Of a DNA stretch of 64,000 nucleotides, positions 1 through 7,220 are shown piece after piece (position 1 is the first letter of the stretch; every line of letters starts with the position of its first letter). Under the pieces are notes generated by a model. That model did no database searches. It was given only the letters and a program-made list of their open reading frames with translations, and was not told where the DNA came from. Origin of the DNA: an uncultured Collinsella sp. (GTDB lineage: Bacteria > Actinomycetota > Coriobacteriia > Coriobacteriales > Coriobacteriaceae); the NCBI GenBank assembly GCA_902470345.1, contig CABRGB010000001.1:1-64000 (forward strand), given 5' to 3'. The position numbers were made by a program, and so were the translations under genes.

Positions 1-2
1 GC

Positions 3-371
3 ATTGTCGAGGAGCTCGACGGCATCTGCTGCATGGCCGGCAACACCTCGGTCATTCAAAACGACATCAACCTGTTCCCCGATTGCCGTATGAACGACGG
101 CATGGTCGACATCGCGGTCATCGAGCCCGTAAAAACCGTCCAGCTCCTGCCCACCGTGATCACCGCCGCACTCGACCCCGCCGGCAAGGTGCTCGGCCGC
201 CCGCAGTTCAAGATCATCCAGACCAAAGAAGCCAAGATCACCTGCACGCCGTCGCTGGGCATGCAGTTCGATGGCGAGATCATCTCCAGCAACTCGGGCG
301 TCTTTGGCGCCCGCGCACTTCCGCAATGCCTCGACCTCATCGTCGACGAATTCTCCCCACTCGGAAAATAG
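3..371 (+). CDS. Diacylglycerol/lipid kinase family protein, C-terminal part
   Basis: The window opens inside this gene; the frame is open from base 3 to TAG at 369-371, about 122 residues. The visible part matches the C-terminal beta-sandwich of the DAG kinase/YegS/BmrU family: the stretch LFPDCRMNDGMVDIAVIEP corresponds to the family's 'aPdA.ldDGllDv' segment, and SLGMQFDGE to its late 'q.DGE' motif. The nucleotide-binding N-terminal domain (GGDGT motif) lies outside the window, so the substrate (diacylglycerol, undecaprenol or other lipid) cannot be judged. A 30-residue membrane peptide gene follows after 9 nt and a terminator follows that. Confidence 0.75.
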   Translation: MVEELDGICCMAGNTSVIQNDINLFPDCRMNDGMVDIAVIEPVKTVQLLPTVITAALDPAGKVLGRPQFKIIQTKEAKITCTPSLGMQFDGEIISSNSGVFGARALPQCLDLIVDEFSPLGK

Positions 372-380
372 GAGGACCCC

Positions 381-473
381 ATGAACGACACTCCCCTGCC
401 CGGCTTTATCGTCATTGTTCTGGCCATGCTCATCGGCTATGCGATCAACGTGATCCACCGCCGGAAGAAGTAA
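381..473 (+). CDS. Small single-span membrane peptide (30 aa)
   Basis: Short frame ATG 381 to TAA 471-473, with a strong GGAGG at 371-375 that overlaps the stop region of the lipid kinase gene. It reads MNDTPLPGF, one hydrophobic helix (IVIVLAMLIGYAINVI) and a basic HRRKK tail, the usual build of a tiny inner-membrane peptide with the basic end inside. Translational coupling to the kinase is likely from the spacing. No family is recognised. Confidence 0.55.
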   Translation: MNDTPLPGFIVIVLAMLIGYAINVIHRRKK

Positions 474-509
474 TTCCACATCGGTATGATATTCATCCAA
501 TTATCGTCT

Positions 510-550
510 CCCCCGTTGTTTATGCATTTGCCAAACAGCGGGGGATTTTT
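510..550 (+). terminator. Rho-independent terminator
   Basis: Twelve-pair stem (510-521 with 533-544, one G-T wobble) closed by an 11-nt loop and followed by ATTTTT. It ends the lipid kinase/small peptide transcript. Confidence 0.8.
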
Positions 551-781
551 CTTCGTGCCCCGTGCAAGGCACTTTATTCAGGCACAGTAATTGCAGGGCG
601 TCTTTATTTAAATAAAGCTAGATAATGAGTATTATTGTCCGCTCATCGCATATTTTAGGACGCTCATCGAGTATTTCATCGAAATAGATGAATACTATTT
701 AGACTTCCTATAGGCTAATAGATGTATTTATTAGCTGAGATTCCACACAGTTTTGCGGGATCTCAACAGTTGGGAGGGATC

Positions 782-2584
782 ATGAGGTTTACTCATCCTG
801 TCAACACGCTCAAAAAGCTCGGCTGCGGCCTTGCGTTTGGAGCAGCGGCCATCATGGCCATGCCGACTTCGGCACTCGCCTGCACCCAGATCTACATGGG
901 CAGCAAGCTCACGGCAGACGGCAACACGTACTACGGCCGTTCCGAGGACTTCGGTCCGCGCTATGTCAAGCACTTTGGCATTGAGCCCGCACACAAGGAC
1001 GGCAACGAATATACCTCGGTCGAGTCCGGTTTTGAGTACAAATCCAAGGGCGCAACCTACCGCTACACCTTCGTTCGCGACAACCCCTCGCAGTGGGAAG
1101 ATCGCTACGACGCATATTCCGAGGCCGGCATCAACGAGAAGGGCGTCTCCTGCTCTGCCACGTTGAGCACCTCCTATAACGAGAAGGCCGAAGAGGCCGA
1201 CCCCATCACCGAGGAGACCGGCATTGGCGAGTACAGCTATGCCAGCGTCATCCTGGGCGAGAGCGCCACGGCCCGCGAGGGCATCGAGCTCATCGGCAGC
1301 TTGATCGACGAGCAGGGCGTCTGCTCCAATGACCAGATCATCATCGCCGACAGCACCGAGACCTGGCTGTTCGCCGCGCTTTCCGGGCATCAGTGGATTG
1401 CTATGAAGCTCACCGATGACATCGCCTCGCTCAACCCCAACATCGGCAACCTCACCTATGACGTCGACCTCGATGACACCGAGAACTGTCTCCATTCCGA
1501 GGGCATCGAGTCCATGCCTAAAGAGAAGGGCTTTGCCGAGTACACCGACGGCAAGTTCGACGTCGCCAAGACCTACGGCGAGGAGATCGGCGAGGCCGGT
1601 ATGCACCAGTGGTCGCGCTATATCCAGGGTCGCGATTACTTCATGGCCCCGCTGGCTGAAGGCACTGACTACGAGATCGTCAAGGACGAGCGTGAAGACG
1701 CTCGCGCCACGACCGGCGCCCTGGTCCACGAGATGCAGCCGCTGTTCTTCCAGCCCGGCAAGTCCGACTGGAACACCTTCGAGATGATCCGTTCCTTCGC
1801 CGCCCGCGGCGAGAATGTCGCCGGCCTCAACGCCAACACCGACGGCGCCTACGCCATCGGCTCCAACCGCAACACCGAGATCCACACCTTCCAGATCCGT
1901 CAGGGCATGGATCCCGAGATCGCGACCATCCAGTGGGAGATGCTCTCCAACGCCGAGTTCTCCGTCGCCATCCCCCTCTACTCTGCACTGCTCACCGAGG
2001 TCAGCCCCTACTTTAGCGATCAGGATGTCTCCTTCGACCACTGCGAAGAGGAAGACGTCGTGAACAACGAGGAGCCCAAGAACTCCATCAACTACGTCCT
2101 CATGGACATCAACACGCTCGCCTATGAGAACCGCGACCACTGCGCTACCGGCGTCCGCGCCTACCTCGATGCGCTGCAGAAGGAACTCATCGAGCAGAAC
2201 CTGACCGTCGACGAGGCCATGCAGGCCGCCGAGAACACCGAGGCCCGCACCGCCCTGGCCAACAAGGCCGGCAAGGCTGCCACCAAAAACACCTACATCA
2301 AGTGCAAGGCCATGCTCGAGGAGATGCGCGACTACCTCAAGGAGGAGGATTTCTCCGAGGAGTTCGTCCCGAGCGACTACGATGCCGACAACGACTGCCT
2401 GGTCAAGTCCATCACCTACGCCGACGAGGCCCTCTCCGATGAGGACGTAGCCGAGCCCGAGGTCGAGAAGGAAGAGGCCACCGAGGAGAAGTCCGAGGGC
2501 AACAACATGGCCGCCATGGCCGTTGGCGCCGTCGTCATCATCGGCGTCTGCGGCTTCGTGCTCTATCGTCGCAAGAAGGCCTAA
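782..2584 (+). CDS. pepD: Surface-anchored C69-family dipeptidase
   Basis: 600-residue secreted Ntn-hydrolase. ATG 782 is chosen over the upstream in-frame ATG at 722 because GGGAGG (772-777) precedes it and it starts a clear signal peptide (basic start, hydrophobic core, AxA-type site ...SALA|C). Cleavage leaves a mature N-terminal cysteine (CTQIYMGS), which in family C69 is the catalytic nucleophile, so processing by signal peptidase would also activate the enzyme. NTYYGRSEDFG fits the family's early R..D motif. The C-terminus is acidic, then carries one membrane helix (AAMAVGAVVIIGVCGFVLY) and RRKK, a membrane/wall anchor without a visible LPXTG. Likely role: cleaving di- and small peptides outside the cell for amino acid supply. 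Monocistronic; its neighbour is the Trp-regulated importer. Confidence 0.85.
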   Translation: MRFTHPVNTLKKLGCGLAFGAAAIMAMPTSALACTQIYMGSKLTADGNTYYGRSEDFGPRYVKHFGIEPAHKDGNEYTSVESGFEYKSKGATYRYTFVRDNPSQWEDRYDAYSEAGINEKGVSCSATLSTSYNEKAEEADPITEETGIGEYSYASVILGESATAREGIELIGSLIDEQGVCSNDQIIIADSTETWLFAALSGHQWIAMKLTDDIASLNPNIGNLTYDVDLDDTENCLHSEGIESMPKEKGFAEYTDGKFDVAKTYGEEIGEAGMHQWSRYIQGRDYFMAPLAEGTDYEIVKDEREDARATTGALVHEMQPLFFQPGKSDWNTFEMIRSFAARGENVAGLNANTDGAYAIGSNRNTEIHTFQIRQGMDPEIATIQWEMLSNAEFSVAIPLYSALLTEVSPYFSDQDVSFDHCEEEDVVNNEEPKNSINYVLMDINTLAYENRDHCATGVRAYLDALQKELIEQNLTVDEAMQAAENTEARTALANKAGKAATKNTYIKCKAMLEEMRDYLKEEDFSEEFVPSDYDADNDCLVKSITYADEALSDEDVAEPEVEKEEATEEKSEGNNMAAMAVGAVVIIGVCGFVLYRRKKA

Positions 2585-2603
2585 GAACCCCACACCTTAA
2601 GGC

Positions 2604-2634
2604 GCGGGCGGGATGGCCAAGGTCGCCCGCCCGC
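2604..2634 (+). terminator. GC-rich hairpin after the dipeptidase gene
   Basis: Perfect 9-bp stem (2604-2612 with 2626-2634), loop 13 nt, starting 20 nt after the dipeptidase stop. No T-tract follows, so it is at best a weak intrinsic terminator or a 3'-end stabiliser. Confidence 0.4.
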
Positions 2635-2711
2635 CCAGCCACCCATTCGACCGGCGGGAAACATCGCCGAAATCTTTTCAAAAAAGATTCCCTGCACACA
2701 CTTCGCTGTGC

Positions 2712-2717
2712 TATAGT
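2712..2717 (+). promoter_or_regulatory. Candidate -10 box of the Trp-regulated operon
   Basis: TATAGT lies 59 nt before the leader-peptide start and after an A/T-rich stretch (2676-2689). No good -35 hexamer is visible at 16-18 bp, so the promoter call is tentative; an activator or a weak promoter is possible. Confidence 0.4.
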
Positions 2718-2775
2718 GCAGCGCAACAGCAACTAGGTGCGACCGCGCCACGGCATCACGAAAGGAGCCACCAAC

Positions 2776-2844
2776 ATGAAGAACACGATGAAGTCTCTCA
2801 ACAACTGGTGGTGGCGTGATGCGAATACGATCGGTCGACGGTGA
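2776..2844 (+). CDS. Tryptophan leader peptide (22 aa)
   Basis: ATG 2776, TGA 2842-2844, with AAAGGAG at 2761-2767 giving 8-nt spacing. The peptide begins MKNTMKSLNN and then has three consecutive Trp codons (TGG at 2806-2814), followed by RDANTIGRR. Three adjacent codons for the rarest amino acid, a good ribosome site and a downstream terminator are the signature of a ribosome-mediated attenuation leader, as in trp operons. When Trp-tRNA is scarce the ribosome would stall at 2806-2814. The next gene is a TrpP-like transporter component, which fits the sensed amino acid. Too short for ordinary gene calling. Confidence 0.85.
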   Translation: MKNTMKSLNNWWWRDANTIGRR

Positions 2845-2911
2845 GTCCCTCACACCTGTTTTTGCGCTCTAGGTGATTAGAAGGCCTCCGGTTTCGACCG
2901 GGGGCCTTTTT
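2832..2911 (+). promoter_or_regulatory. Trp attenuator: antiterminator segment and terminator
   Basis: The terminator is an 11-bp stem (2881-2891 with 2898-2908, one T-G wobble), 6-nt loop and T-run 2907-2911. A competing pairing is visible: CGGTCGA at 2832-2838, inside the end of the leader peptide, is perfectly complementary to TCGACCG at 2894-2900, which is the terminator loop plus the start of its 3' arm. A ribosome stalled on the Trp codons leaves 2832-2838 free (antitermination); a ribosome reaching the stop at 2842 covers it (termination). Small helices 2841-2845/2849-2853 and 2853-2857/2871-2875 may pause polymerase. The geometry is seen directly; the mechanism is inferred from known attenuators. 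Confidence 0.85.
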
Positions 2912-2990
2912 CTATCTCGAGCCCGATCGCATTCGCATCGCGCGCCTCCGCTTTCTTCTCTTTCACTTCCCCTCCGAAAGGATTTTCACC

Positions 2991-3563
2991 ATGTCTCAGA
3001 ACACCACCACCGCCCAGCCCCGCACCGTCCAGACCGCCGACCGCGGCAAACTCGACGTCCGTGCCCTTGTCTTGCTCGCCATCCTGCTTGCCGCTGGCTT
3101 CATCCTCAACTTCACCGTCGGCAAGGCTATCTCCGGCATCTCGGGCGGTATGATCAGCCCCGAGTTCATTATCTCGGCCTTCTGCCTCACTATCCTGGTC
3201 GTGCGCCCCAACATCGGTCAGGCACTCGTCATCGGCCTGATCTCGGCCGCCGTGATCCAGATCACCACCACCTCGCCGTTTGTCGATTTTGCCGCCGAGG
3301 GCATCGCTGCCATGCTCATGGCCGTCATTGTCAACGCTGCCGCCAAGGACGGCCAGGTTAAGCCCGCCGTCGCCATCGTCGCAGCCTTCGTGACCACCTT
3401 TGTCTCGGGCGTCATCTTCATGGTCATCAAGATGGCCATGCTCGGCGTGGTGGGCGAGCTCGCCGCTGCCATGCTGCCCGTCGTCGCTATGACCGCCGTC
3501 TTTAACGCCATCCTGGTCGGCGCCCTCTACCTGCCCATCCAGAAGGCCCTGAAGCTCAACTAA
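2991..3563 (+). CDS. TrpP-like ECF substrate-binding (S) component, putative tryptophan importer
   Basis: 190-residue membrane protein with AAAGGA (2977-2982) before ATG 2991. After a polar N-terminus it has five to six hydrophobic helices with small-residue packing motifs, ending NAILVGALYLPIQKALKLN. Size and pattern match the TrpP family, which belongs to the ECF S-component fold; the next two genes encode an ECF ATPase and EcfT, so this protein would provide substrate specificity. Tryptophan as substrate follows from the Trp-codon attenuator directly upstream. A conserved structured repeat (3570-3670) begins 7 nt after its stop. Another aromatic compound or Trp precursor cannot be excluded. 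Confidence 0.75.
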   Translation: MSQNTTTAQPRTVQTADRGKLDVRALVLLAILLAAGFILNFTVGKAISGISGGMISPEFIISAFCLTILVVRPNIGQALVIGLISAAVIQITTTSPFVDFAAEGIAAMLMAVIVNAAAKDGQVKPAVAIVAAFVTTFVSGVIFMVIKMAMLGVVGELAAAMLPVVAMTAVFNAILVGALYLPIQKALKLN

Positions 3564-3569
3564 CCCGCT

Positions 3570-3670
3570 CGGCTTTACGAGCCACCCCATCTTGGCGTTC
3601 ATTCGTCGCTCGCGCACCCAAGTACGCTTCGCTCCTCTTTCGCGCCAACCTGGGGCCCCTCGTAAAGCCG
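3570..3670 (-). repeat. Structured ~100-nt repeat, copy 1 (conserved core on minus strand)
   Basis: Bounded by a perfect 12-bp inverted repeat (3570-3581 with 3659-3670). Read on the minus strand the interior has CCCCA/TGGGG, TTGGCG/CGCCAA and GCGTAC-TTGG-GTGCGC stems plus the unpaired block GAAAGAGGAGCGA. A second copy at 32324-32423 keeps the interior but has different outer arms that are still complementary. It sits between the S-component and ATPase genes of the ECF operon. Confidence 0.75.
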
Positions 3671-3715
3671 TCTCCGTGCTTCACCACCAAAGACTGTCCC
3701 AAACAACTAGCTTTT

Positions 3716-3755
3716 GGGGACGTTCTTAAACGACTAGTCATTTAAGAACGTCCCC
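3716..3755. repeat. Perfect 15-bp inverted repeat before the ECF ATPase gene
   Basis: GGGGACGTTCTTAAA at 3716-3730 and its exact complement at 3741-3755, with a 10-nt spacer. The GGGGAC ends resemble the GGGGACAGG-type REP-like repeats elsewhere in the window. It ends 20 nt before ATG 3776 and has no T-tract, so it is probably a repeat element that may also fold in the mRNA rather than a terminator. Confidence 0.6.
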
Positions 3756-3775
3756 GATGACTATGAAAGGTATCC

Positions 3776-5527
3776 ATGGAAACGATCATCAACGTCGACG
3801 ATGTCTCGTTCTCCTATGGCACGCAGACCGAGCAGGCGCTTAAGCATATCTCGCTCGGCGTGAACAGGGGAGATTTTATCGGCATTATCGGGCCTTCGGG
3901 CGCTGGCAAGTCCACACTTGCCGCCTGCCTGTCGGGAGCCGTACCCCACCATTACACTGGCACGTTCTTTGGCTCCGTCACTGTCGACGGCAACGACACC
4001 TGTGAAGTTTCGCTCACCGATGTGTCGCAGATCGTCGGCAGCGTGTTGCAAGACATCGACACGCAAATGGTCGCCTCGGTCGTCGAGGATGAGATGCTTT
4101 TTGGCCTGGAGAACTTTGGCGTTCCCCACGACCAGGTCGAGCAACGTGTGAGCGAGACGCTCGAAACCGTCGGCATCAGCGACCTGCGCGACCGCGAGAT
4201 CGCCACGCTTTCGGGCGGCCAAAAGCAAAAGGTAGCCATCGCCGCCATCCTCGCCATGCGTCCGCATGTGCTCGTGCTCGACGAACCCACCGCGGCGCTC
4301 GACCCCGCCAGCTCCACGCTGGTATTCGAGACCCTGCGCGAGGCCAACCATGCACTCGGCATCACCATCGTCGTCATTGAGCAAAAAGTCGCCCTACTTT
4401 CGGAGTATTGCAACCGCGTGCTCGTGCTCAATCATGGCGAAATCGCGCTACAGGGCGAGCCGCACGAGGTCTTCGCGCACGCCGATGAGCTCCGCGCCAT
4501 CGGCGTCGATTGCCCGCGCGTCACGCGCATTTTCAACAGCCTCGAGGCCGATGGCCTGGCCAGCGGCACTCCCTGTTTGGATGTTGATGAGGCCGAGCGC
4601 CTGATTACGGGCATCGTCGACCCCGCACACGCAAACAGCGACACTCAGGCACCCGCCGGCTCACCGCACGCACCGTCGTTGCGCCCGCACGCCAAGGACG
4701 CCGAGCCCGTGCTCACCTTCGATCACGTTGAGTTTGCCTATCCCAATGGCGGCGCCGCCGTCCACGACCTCAACCTGACCCTCTATCCCGGCGAGCTTGT
4801 GGGCATCGTCGGCCAAAACGGCGCCGGCAAGACCACGCTCACCAAGCTGCTCACAGGCCTGCTTAAGCCCGCCTCGGGCAGCGTGCGCGTCACGGGACTG
4901 GATACCGCAGCCGTTCCCACAAGCCGCATCGCCCGCGAAGTCGCAATCCTCTTCCAAAACCCCGACCGCCAGATCTGCAAGGACACCGTGCTCGACGAGG
5001 TCGCCTTTGGCCTGGAGCTTGCCGGCATCGACCGTGCCGAGGCGCTGCGTCGCGCCCAGCTCGTCATCGACCGCTTTGGCTTGCCGGCCAACGAGGCGCC
5101 CTTCTCGCTCTCGCGCGGCCAGCGCCAGATGGTGGCACTCGCCTCCGTCGTGGTCGTAGAGCCCAAAATCGTGGTGCTCGACGAGCCTACGAGCGGCCTT
5201 GACTACCGCGAGTGCATGACCGTGATGGAAACGGTGCGCACCATGGCCGAGCGCGGCTGCGCTGTAATCATGGTCTGCCACGACATGGAAGTCGTCTCCG
5301 ACTTTGCCGAGCGCATTGTAGTAATGGCCGACGGCCGCATCCTCGAGCGCGGCCGCACGCACGAGCTGTTCTCGAACATCGAGCTCATGCAGCGAGCCTA
5401 CGTTGAGCCGCCCCAGGTCATAGAGCTTTCTCGTCGCCTGGCATCCTCCGTCTCTCCCGCCTTTGCACAGGTGAGCGAGGTCACCGATATCGTTCGCATT
5501 ACCGAGGAGATGGTCCACCGTGGTTAA
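3776..5527 (+). CDS. ecfA: Fused double ECF ATPase (EcfA-EcfA')
   Basis: 583 residues with two ABC ATPase domains in one chain, the energising subunits of an energy-coupling-factor importer on the inner face of the membrane. Domain 1: Walker A GPSGAGKST (39-47), signature LSGGQK (145-150), Walker B HVLVLDEP (164-171). A Pro/His/Ala-rich linker (about 283-310) follows. Domain 2: Walker A GQNGAGKTT (346-354), signature LSRGQR (445-450), Walker B IVVLDEP, H-switch VCHDM (His502). Oddities: domain 1 has IEQKV where the H-switch histidine is expected, and domain 2 has SRG instead of SGG in the signature. AAAGG precedes ATG 3776; the stop overlaps ecfT. It would partner with the TrpP-like S component and EcfT. 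Confidence 0.9.
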   Translation: METIINVDDVSFSYGTQTEQALKHISLGVNRGDFIGIIGPSGAGKSTLAACLSGAVPHHYTGTFFGSVTVDGNDTCEVSLTDVSQIVGSVLQDIDTQMVASVVEDEMLFGLENFGVPHDQVEQRVSETLETVGISDLRDREIATLSGGQKQKVAIAAILAMRPHVLVLDEPTAALDPASSTLVFETLREANHALGITIVVIEQKVALLSEYCNRVLVLNHGEIALQGEPHEVFAHADELRAIGVDCPRVTRIFNSLEADGLASGTPCLDVDEAERLITGIVDPAHANSDTQAPAGSPHAPSLRPHAKDAEPVLTFDHVEFAYPNGGAAVHDLNLTLYPGELVGIVGQNGAGKTTLTKLLTGLLKPASGSVRVTGLDTAAVPTSRIAREVAILFQNPDRQICKDTVLDEVAFGLELAGIDRAEALRRAQLVIDRFGLPANEAPFSLSRGQRQMVALASVVVVEPKIVVLDEPTSGLDYRECMTVMETVRTMAERGCAVIMVCHDMEVVSDFAERIVVMADGRILERGRTHELFSNIELMQRAYVEPPQVIELSRRLASSVSPAFAQVSEVTDIVRITEEMVHRG

Positions 5528-6266
5528 CGTCATCGACTATATGCCGGGCGATACACTGCTGCACCGCTTGAACCCGGTCGTCAAACTGGGCCTTGCCGCC
5601 GCCATCATCATCGGCATTTTCCTGTCCGACACCTACGTGGCGCTGTTGGGCTTTTTGGCGCTCACCCTTGCACTGGGCGCCTACGCCGGCGTCGTCGACC
5701 GTCTGCTCTCGCTACTCAAGCTGCTGATTCCGCTCGCGCTTATCATGCTGGTGCTTCAGCTGGCCTTTATGCGCGACGGCAACATGGTGTGGGGCTTTAT
5801 CACCGACACGGGCCTCATTACCGGATCGAAGGCCTGCCTACGCCTGTTGGGCGTGGCGCTGCCACTCATCCTCATGCTTATGGTGACCAAGCTCAACGAC
5901 CTCGCCAACGCTTGCGTCGAGGTGCTGCACGTGCCATATCGCTATGCCTTCACCTTTACCACGGCGCTGCGTTTTGTGCCGGTATTTGGCCAGGAAATGA
6001 ACGCCATCATGGAGGCGCAGACTGCACGCGGCGTCGAATACGACACTAAGAATCCCGTCAAGAAACTCAAACTCATGCTGCCGCTGTGTGTGCCGCTGCT
6101 TATCTCGAGCGTGGGCAAGACCGATGCCACCGCGCTTGCCGCCGAGCAGCGCGGCTTCTATCTGCGTACGCGCGCCAGCTCGTACAAGCGCTACCCCATC
6201 AAGGGCCTAGACATCGCCGTACTCATCGTCAGCATCGCCCTCATCGCCATCGGCTTCCTGTTCTAG
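5520..6266 (+). CDS. ecfT: ECF transporter transmembrane component EcfT
   Basis: 248 residues; GTG 5520 overlaps the ecfA stop by 8 nt, indicating translational coupling. Several hydrophobic helices (LGLAAAIIIGIFLSD, LLIPLALIMLVLQLAF, LLGVALPLILMLMVT) and the EcfT coupling region: MEAQTARGVEYDT near residue 170 and AEQRGFY near 215 match the family's 'A...RG' coupling helices that bind the ATPases. Acts in the membrane, linking ATP hydrolysis to toppling of the S component. A strong terminator follows. Confidence 0.88.
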   Translation: MVNVIDYMPGDTLLHRLNPVVKLGLAAAIIIGIFLSDTYVALLGFLALTLALGAYAGVVDRLLSLLKLLIPLALIMLVLQLAFMRDGNMVWGFITDTGLITGSKACLRLLGVALPLILMLMVTKLNDLANACVEVLHVPYRYAFTFTTALRFVPVFGQEMNAIMEAQTARGVEYDTKNPVKKLKLMLPLCVPLLISSVGKTDATALAAEQRGFYLRTRASSYKRYPIKGLDIAVLIVSIALIAIGFLF

Positions 6267-6295
6267 CAATCGCTGGCAGCAACTGACAAACGCAA

Positions 6296-6334
6296 AAGGC
6301 CCCGGCTCGCATCAAACGAGCCGGGGCCTTACTG
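6296..6334. terminator. Bidirectional terminator between ecfT and the racemase gene
   Basis: Perfect 14-bp stem (6296-6309 with 6317-6330), 7-nt loop, with AA tract on one side and TT on the other. It sits between convergent genes and can serve both. Confidence 0.85.
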
Positions 6335-6349
6335 TTTTCCCAGATAAAA

Positions 6350-6382
6350 CCTACCAAAATAAACCTGTCCCTTTTTGGCAGG
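6350..6382. repeat. REP-like palindromic repeat (CCTACC...GGCAGG type)
   Basis: Imperfect inverted repeat with core ACCTGTCCCTTTTTGG. The same unit recurs at 51250-51321 (two copies, opposite directions) and 51975-51994. It lies at the very 3' end of the racemase gene. Confidence 0.65.
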
Positions 6383-6389
6383 TCGAGAG

Positions 6390-7136
6390 CTACAGGCGGT
6401 AGGGGACGCCGCTGCGAATGATGGACTCGCGTACCAGGACATCCATCGCATCGAGGGTGATCTCGGGCATCTCGCGATACTTCTGCAGCACCGAGAGCTC
6501 CGTGCATGCCAGGATGACGCGGTCGCAGCCGCTACGGGCGAACTCCCACATCACGCGGTCGAACTTATCCATATCGGGCTCGCGCCCGGCCTTCACATCG
6601 TCGTAGATGAGCGACATCACGTCGGCCTGACGCTTTTCGCTGGGATAGACGACCTCAACGCCCGCGGTCCCACATTCGCGCCCATAGACGCCTGCGCCCA
6701 CGGTGCCATCGGTTCCCATGATGCCAATCTTGTGCACCGGCTCGGCCGGCATACTCAGGTTGGGGTCGAACTCGCACTCCCCCATCACCGCGCCGGCCAG
6801 AGCATAGCGTACCGACTCACGCGGCATGTGGATAATCGGCACCTTCGTAAACGACTGAATCTGATCGTAGAAATAGTGTGACGTGTTGCAGGGAATCGCT
6901 ATGTGCGCGCACCCCAGCGACTCGAGCGCTTGGGCGCACTCCTTCATGGTCGCCAGCAGCTCGGCATGCTCACCGGTCTTGATGGCCAGCGTGCGGTCGG
7001 GCATGGTCGACTTGGAAAGCACCACCATGTCGATATGCTCCTGGTCGCACGTAGCCGCCGTATGACGTACCACCTGGTCGTAGTAATACGACGTGGCCTC
7101 GGCGCCCATGCCGCCGATAACTCCCAGCTTTTCCAT
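6390..7136 (-). CDS. Aspartate racemase family protein
   Basis: 248 residues, Asp/Glu racemase superfamily, PLP-independent, interconverting L- and D-aspartate. Start at 7136 (MEKLGVIGGMG) rather than further upstream because AAGGAGG precedes it at good spacing and the glycine-rich first strand begins there. The two catalytic cysteines are present: IPCNTSH (Cys83) and LACTEL (Cys211). It is the second gene after a D-Asp ligase-like ATP-grasp gene, the same pairing as racemase and Asl in Enterococcus faecium, so its product D-Asp is probably destined for the peptidoglycan cross-bridge. The REP-like repeat at 6350-6382 adjoins its stop. Confidence 0.85.
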   Translation of the reverse strand: MEKLGVIGGMGAEATSYYYDQVVRHTAATCDQEHIDMVVLSKSTMPDRTLAIKTGEHAELLATMKECAQALESLGCAHIAIPCNTSHYFYDQIQSFTKVPIIHMPRESVRYALAGAVMGECEFDPNLSMPAEPVHKIGIMGTDGTVGAGVYGRECGTAGVEVVYPSEKRQADVMSLIYDDVKAGREPDMDKFDRVMWEFARSGCDRVILACTELSVLQKYREMPEITLDAMDVLVRESIIRSGVPYRL

Positions 7137-7181
7137 CGCCGCCTCCTTGGTGACGCCCACGCAATTGCGCGTATCAAACCC

Positions 7182-7211
7182 GCGCCCGTCCGATACATAC
7201 CGGACGGGCGC
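7182..7211 (-). terminator. Hairpin between ligase and racemase genes
   Basis: Perfect 11-bp stem (7182-7192 with 7201-7211), 8-nt loop, starting 9 nt past the ligase stop; followed on the minus strand only by GGGTTTG. More likely a processing/attenuation hairpin inside a two-gene operon than a full terminator. Confidence 0.5.
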
Positions 7212-7220
7212 CACGCTCGT

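Noticed and set aside
731..2593. Long open frame antisense to the dipeptidase gene
   Set aside because: Val/Gly/Leu/Asp-rich shadow of a high-GC coding frame, with no start signal; the sense strand has a signal peptide and catalytic Cys.
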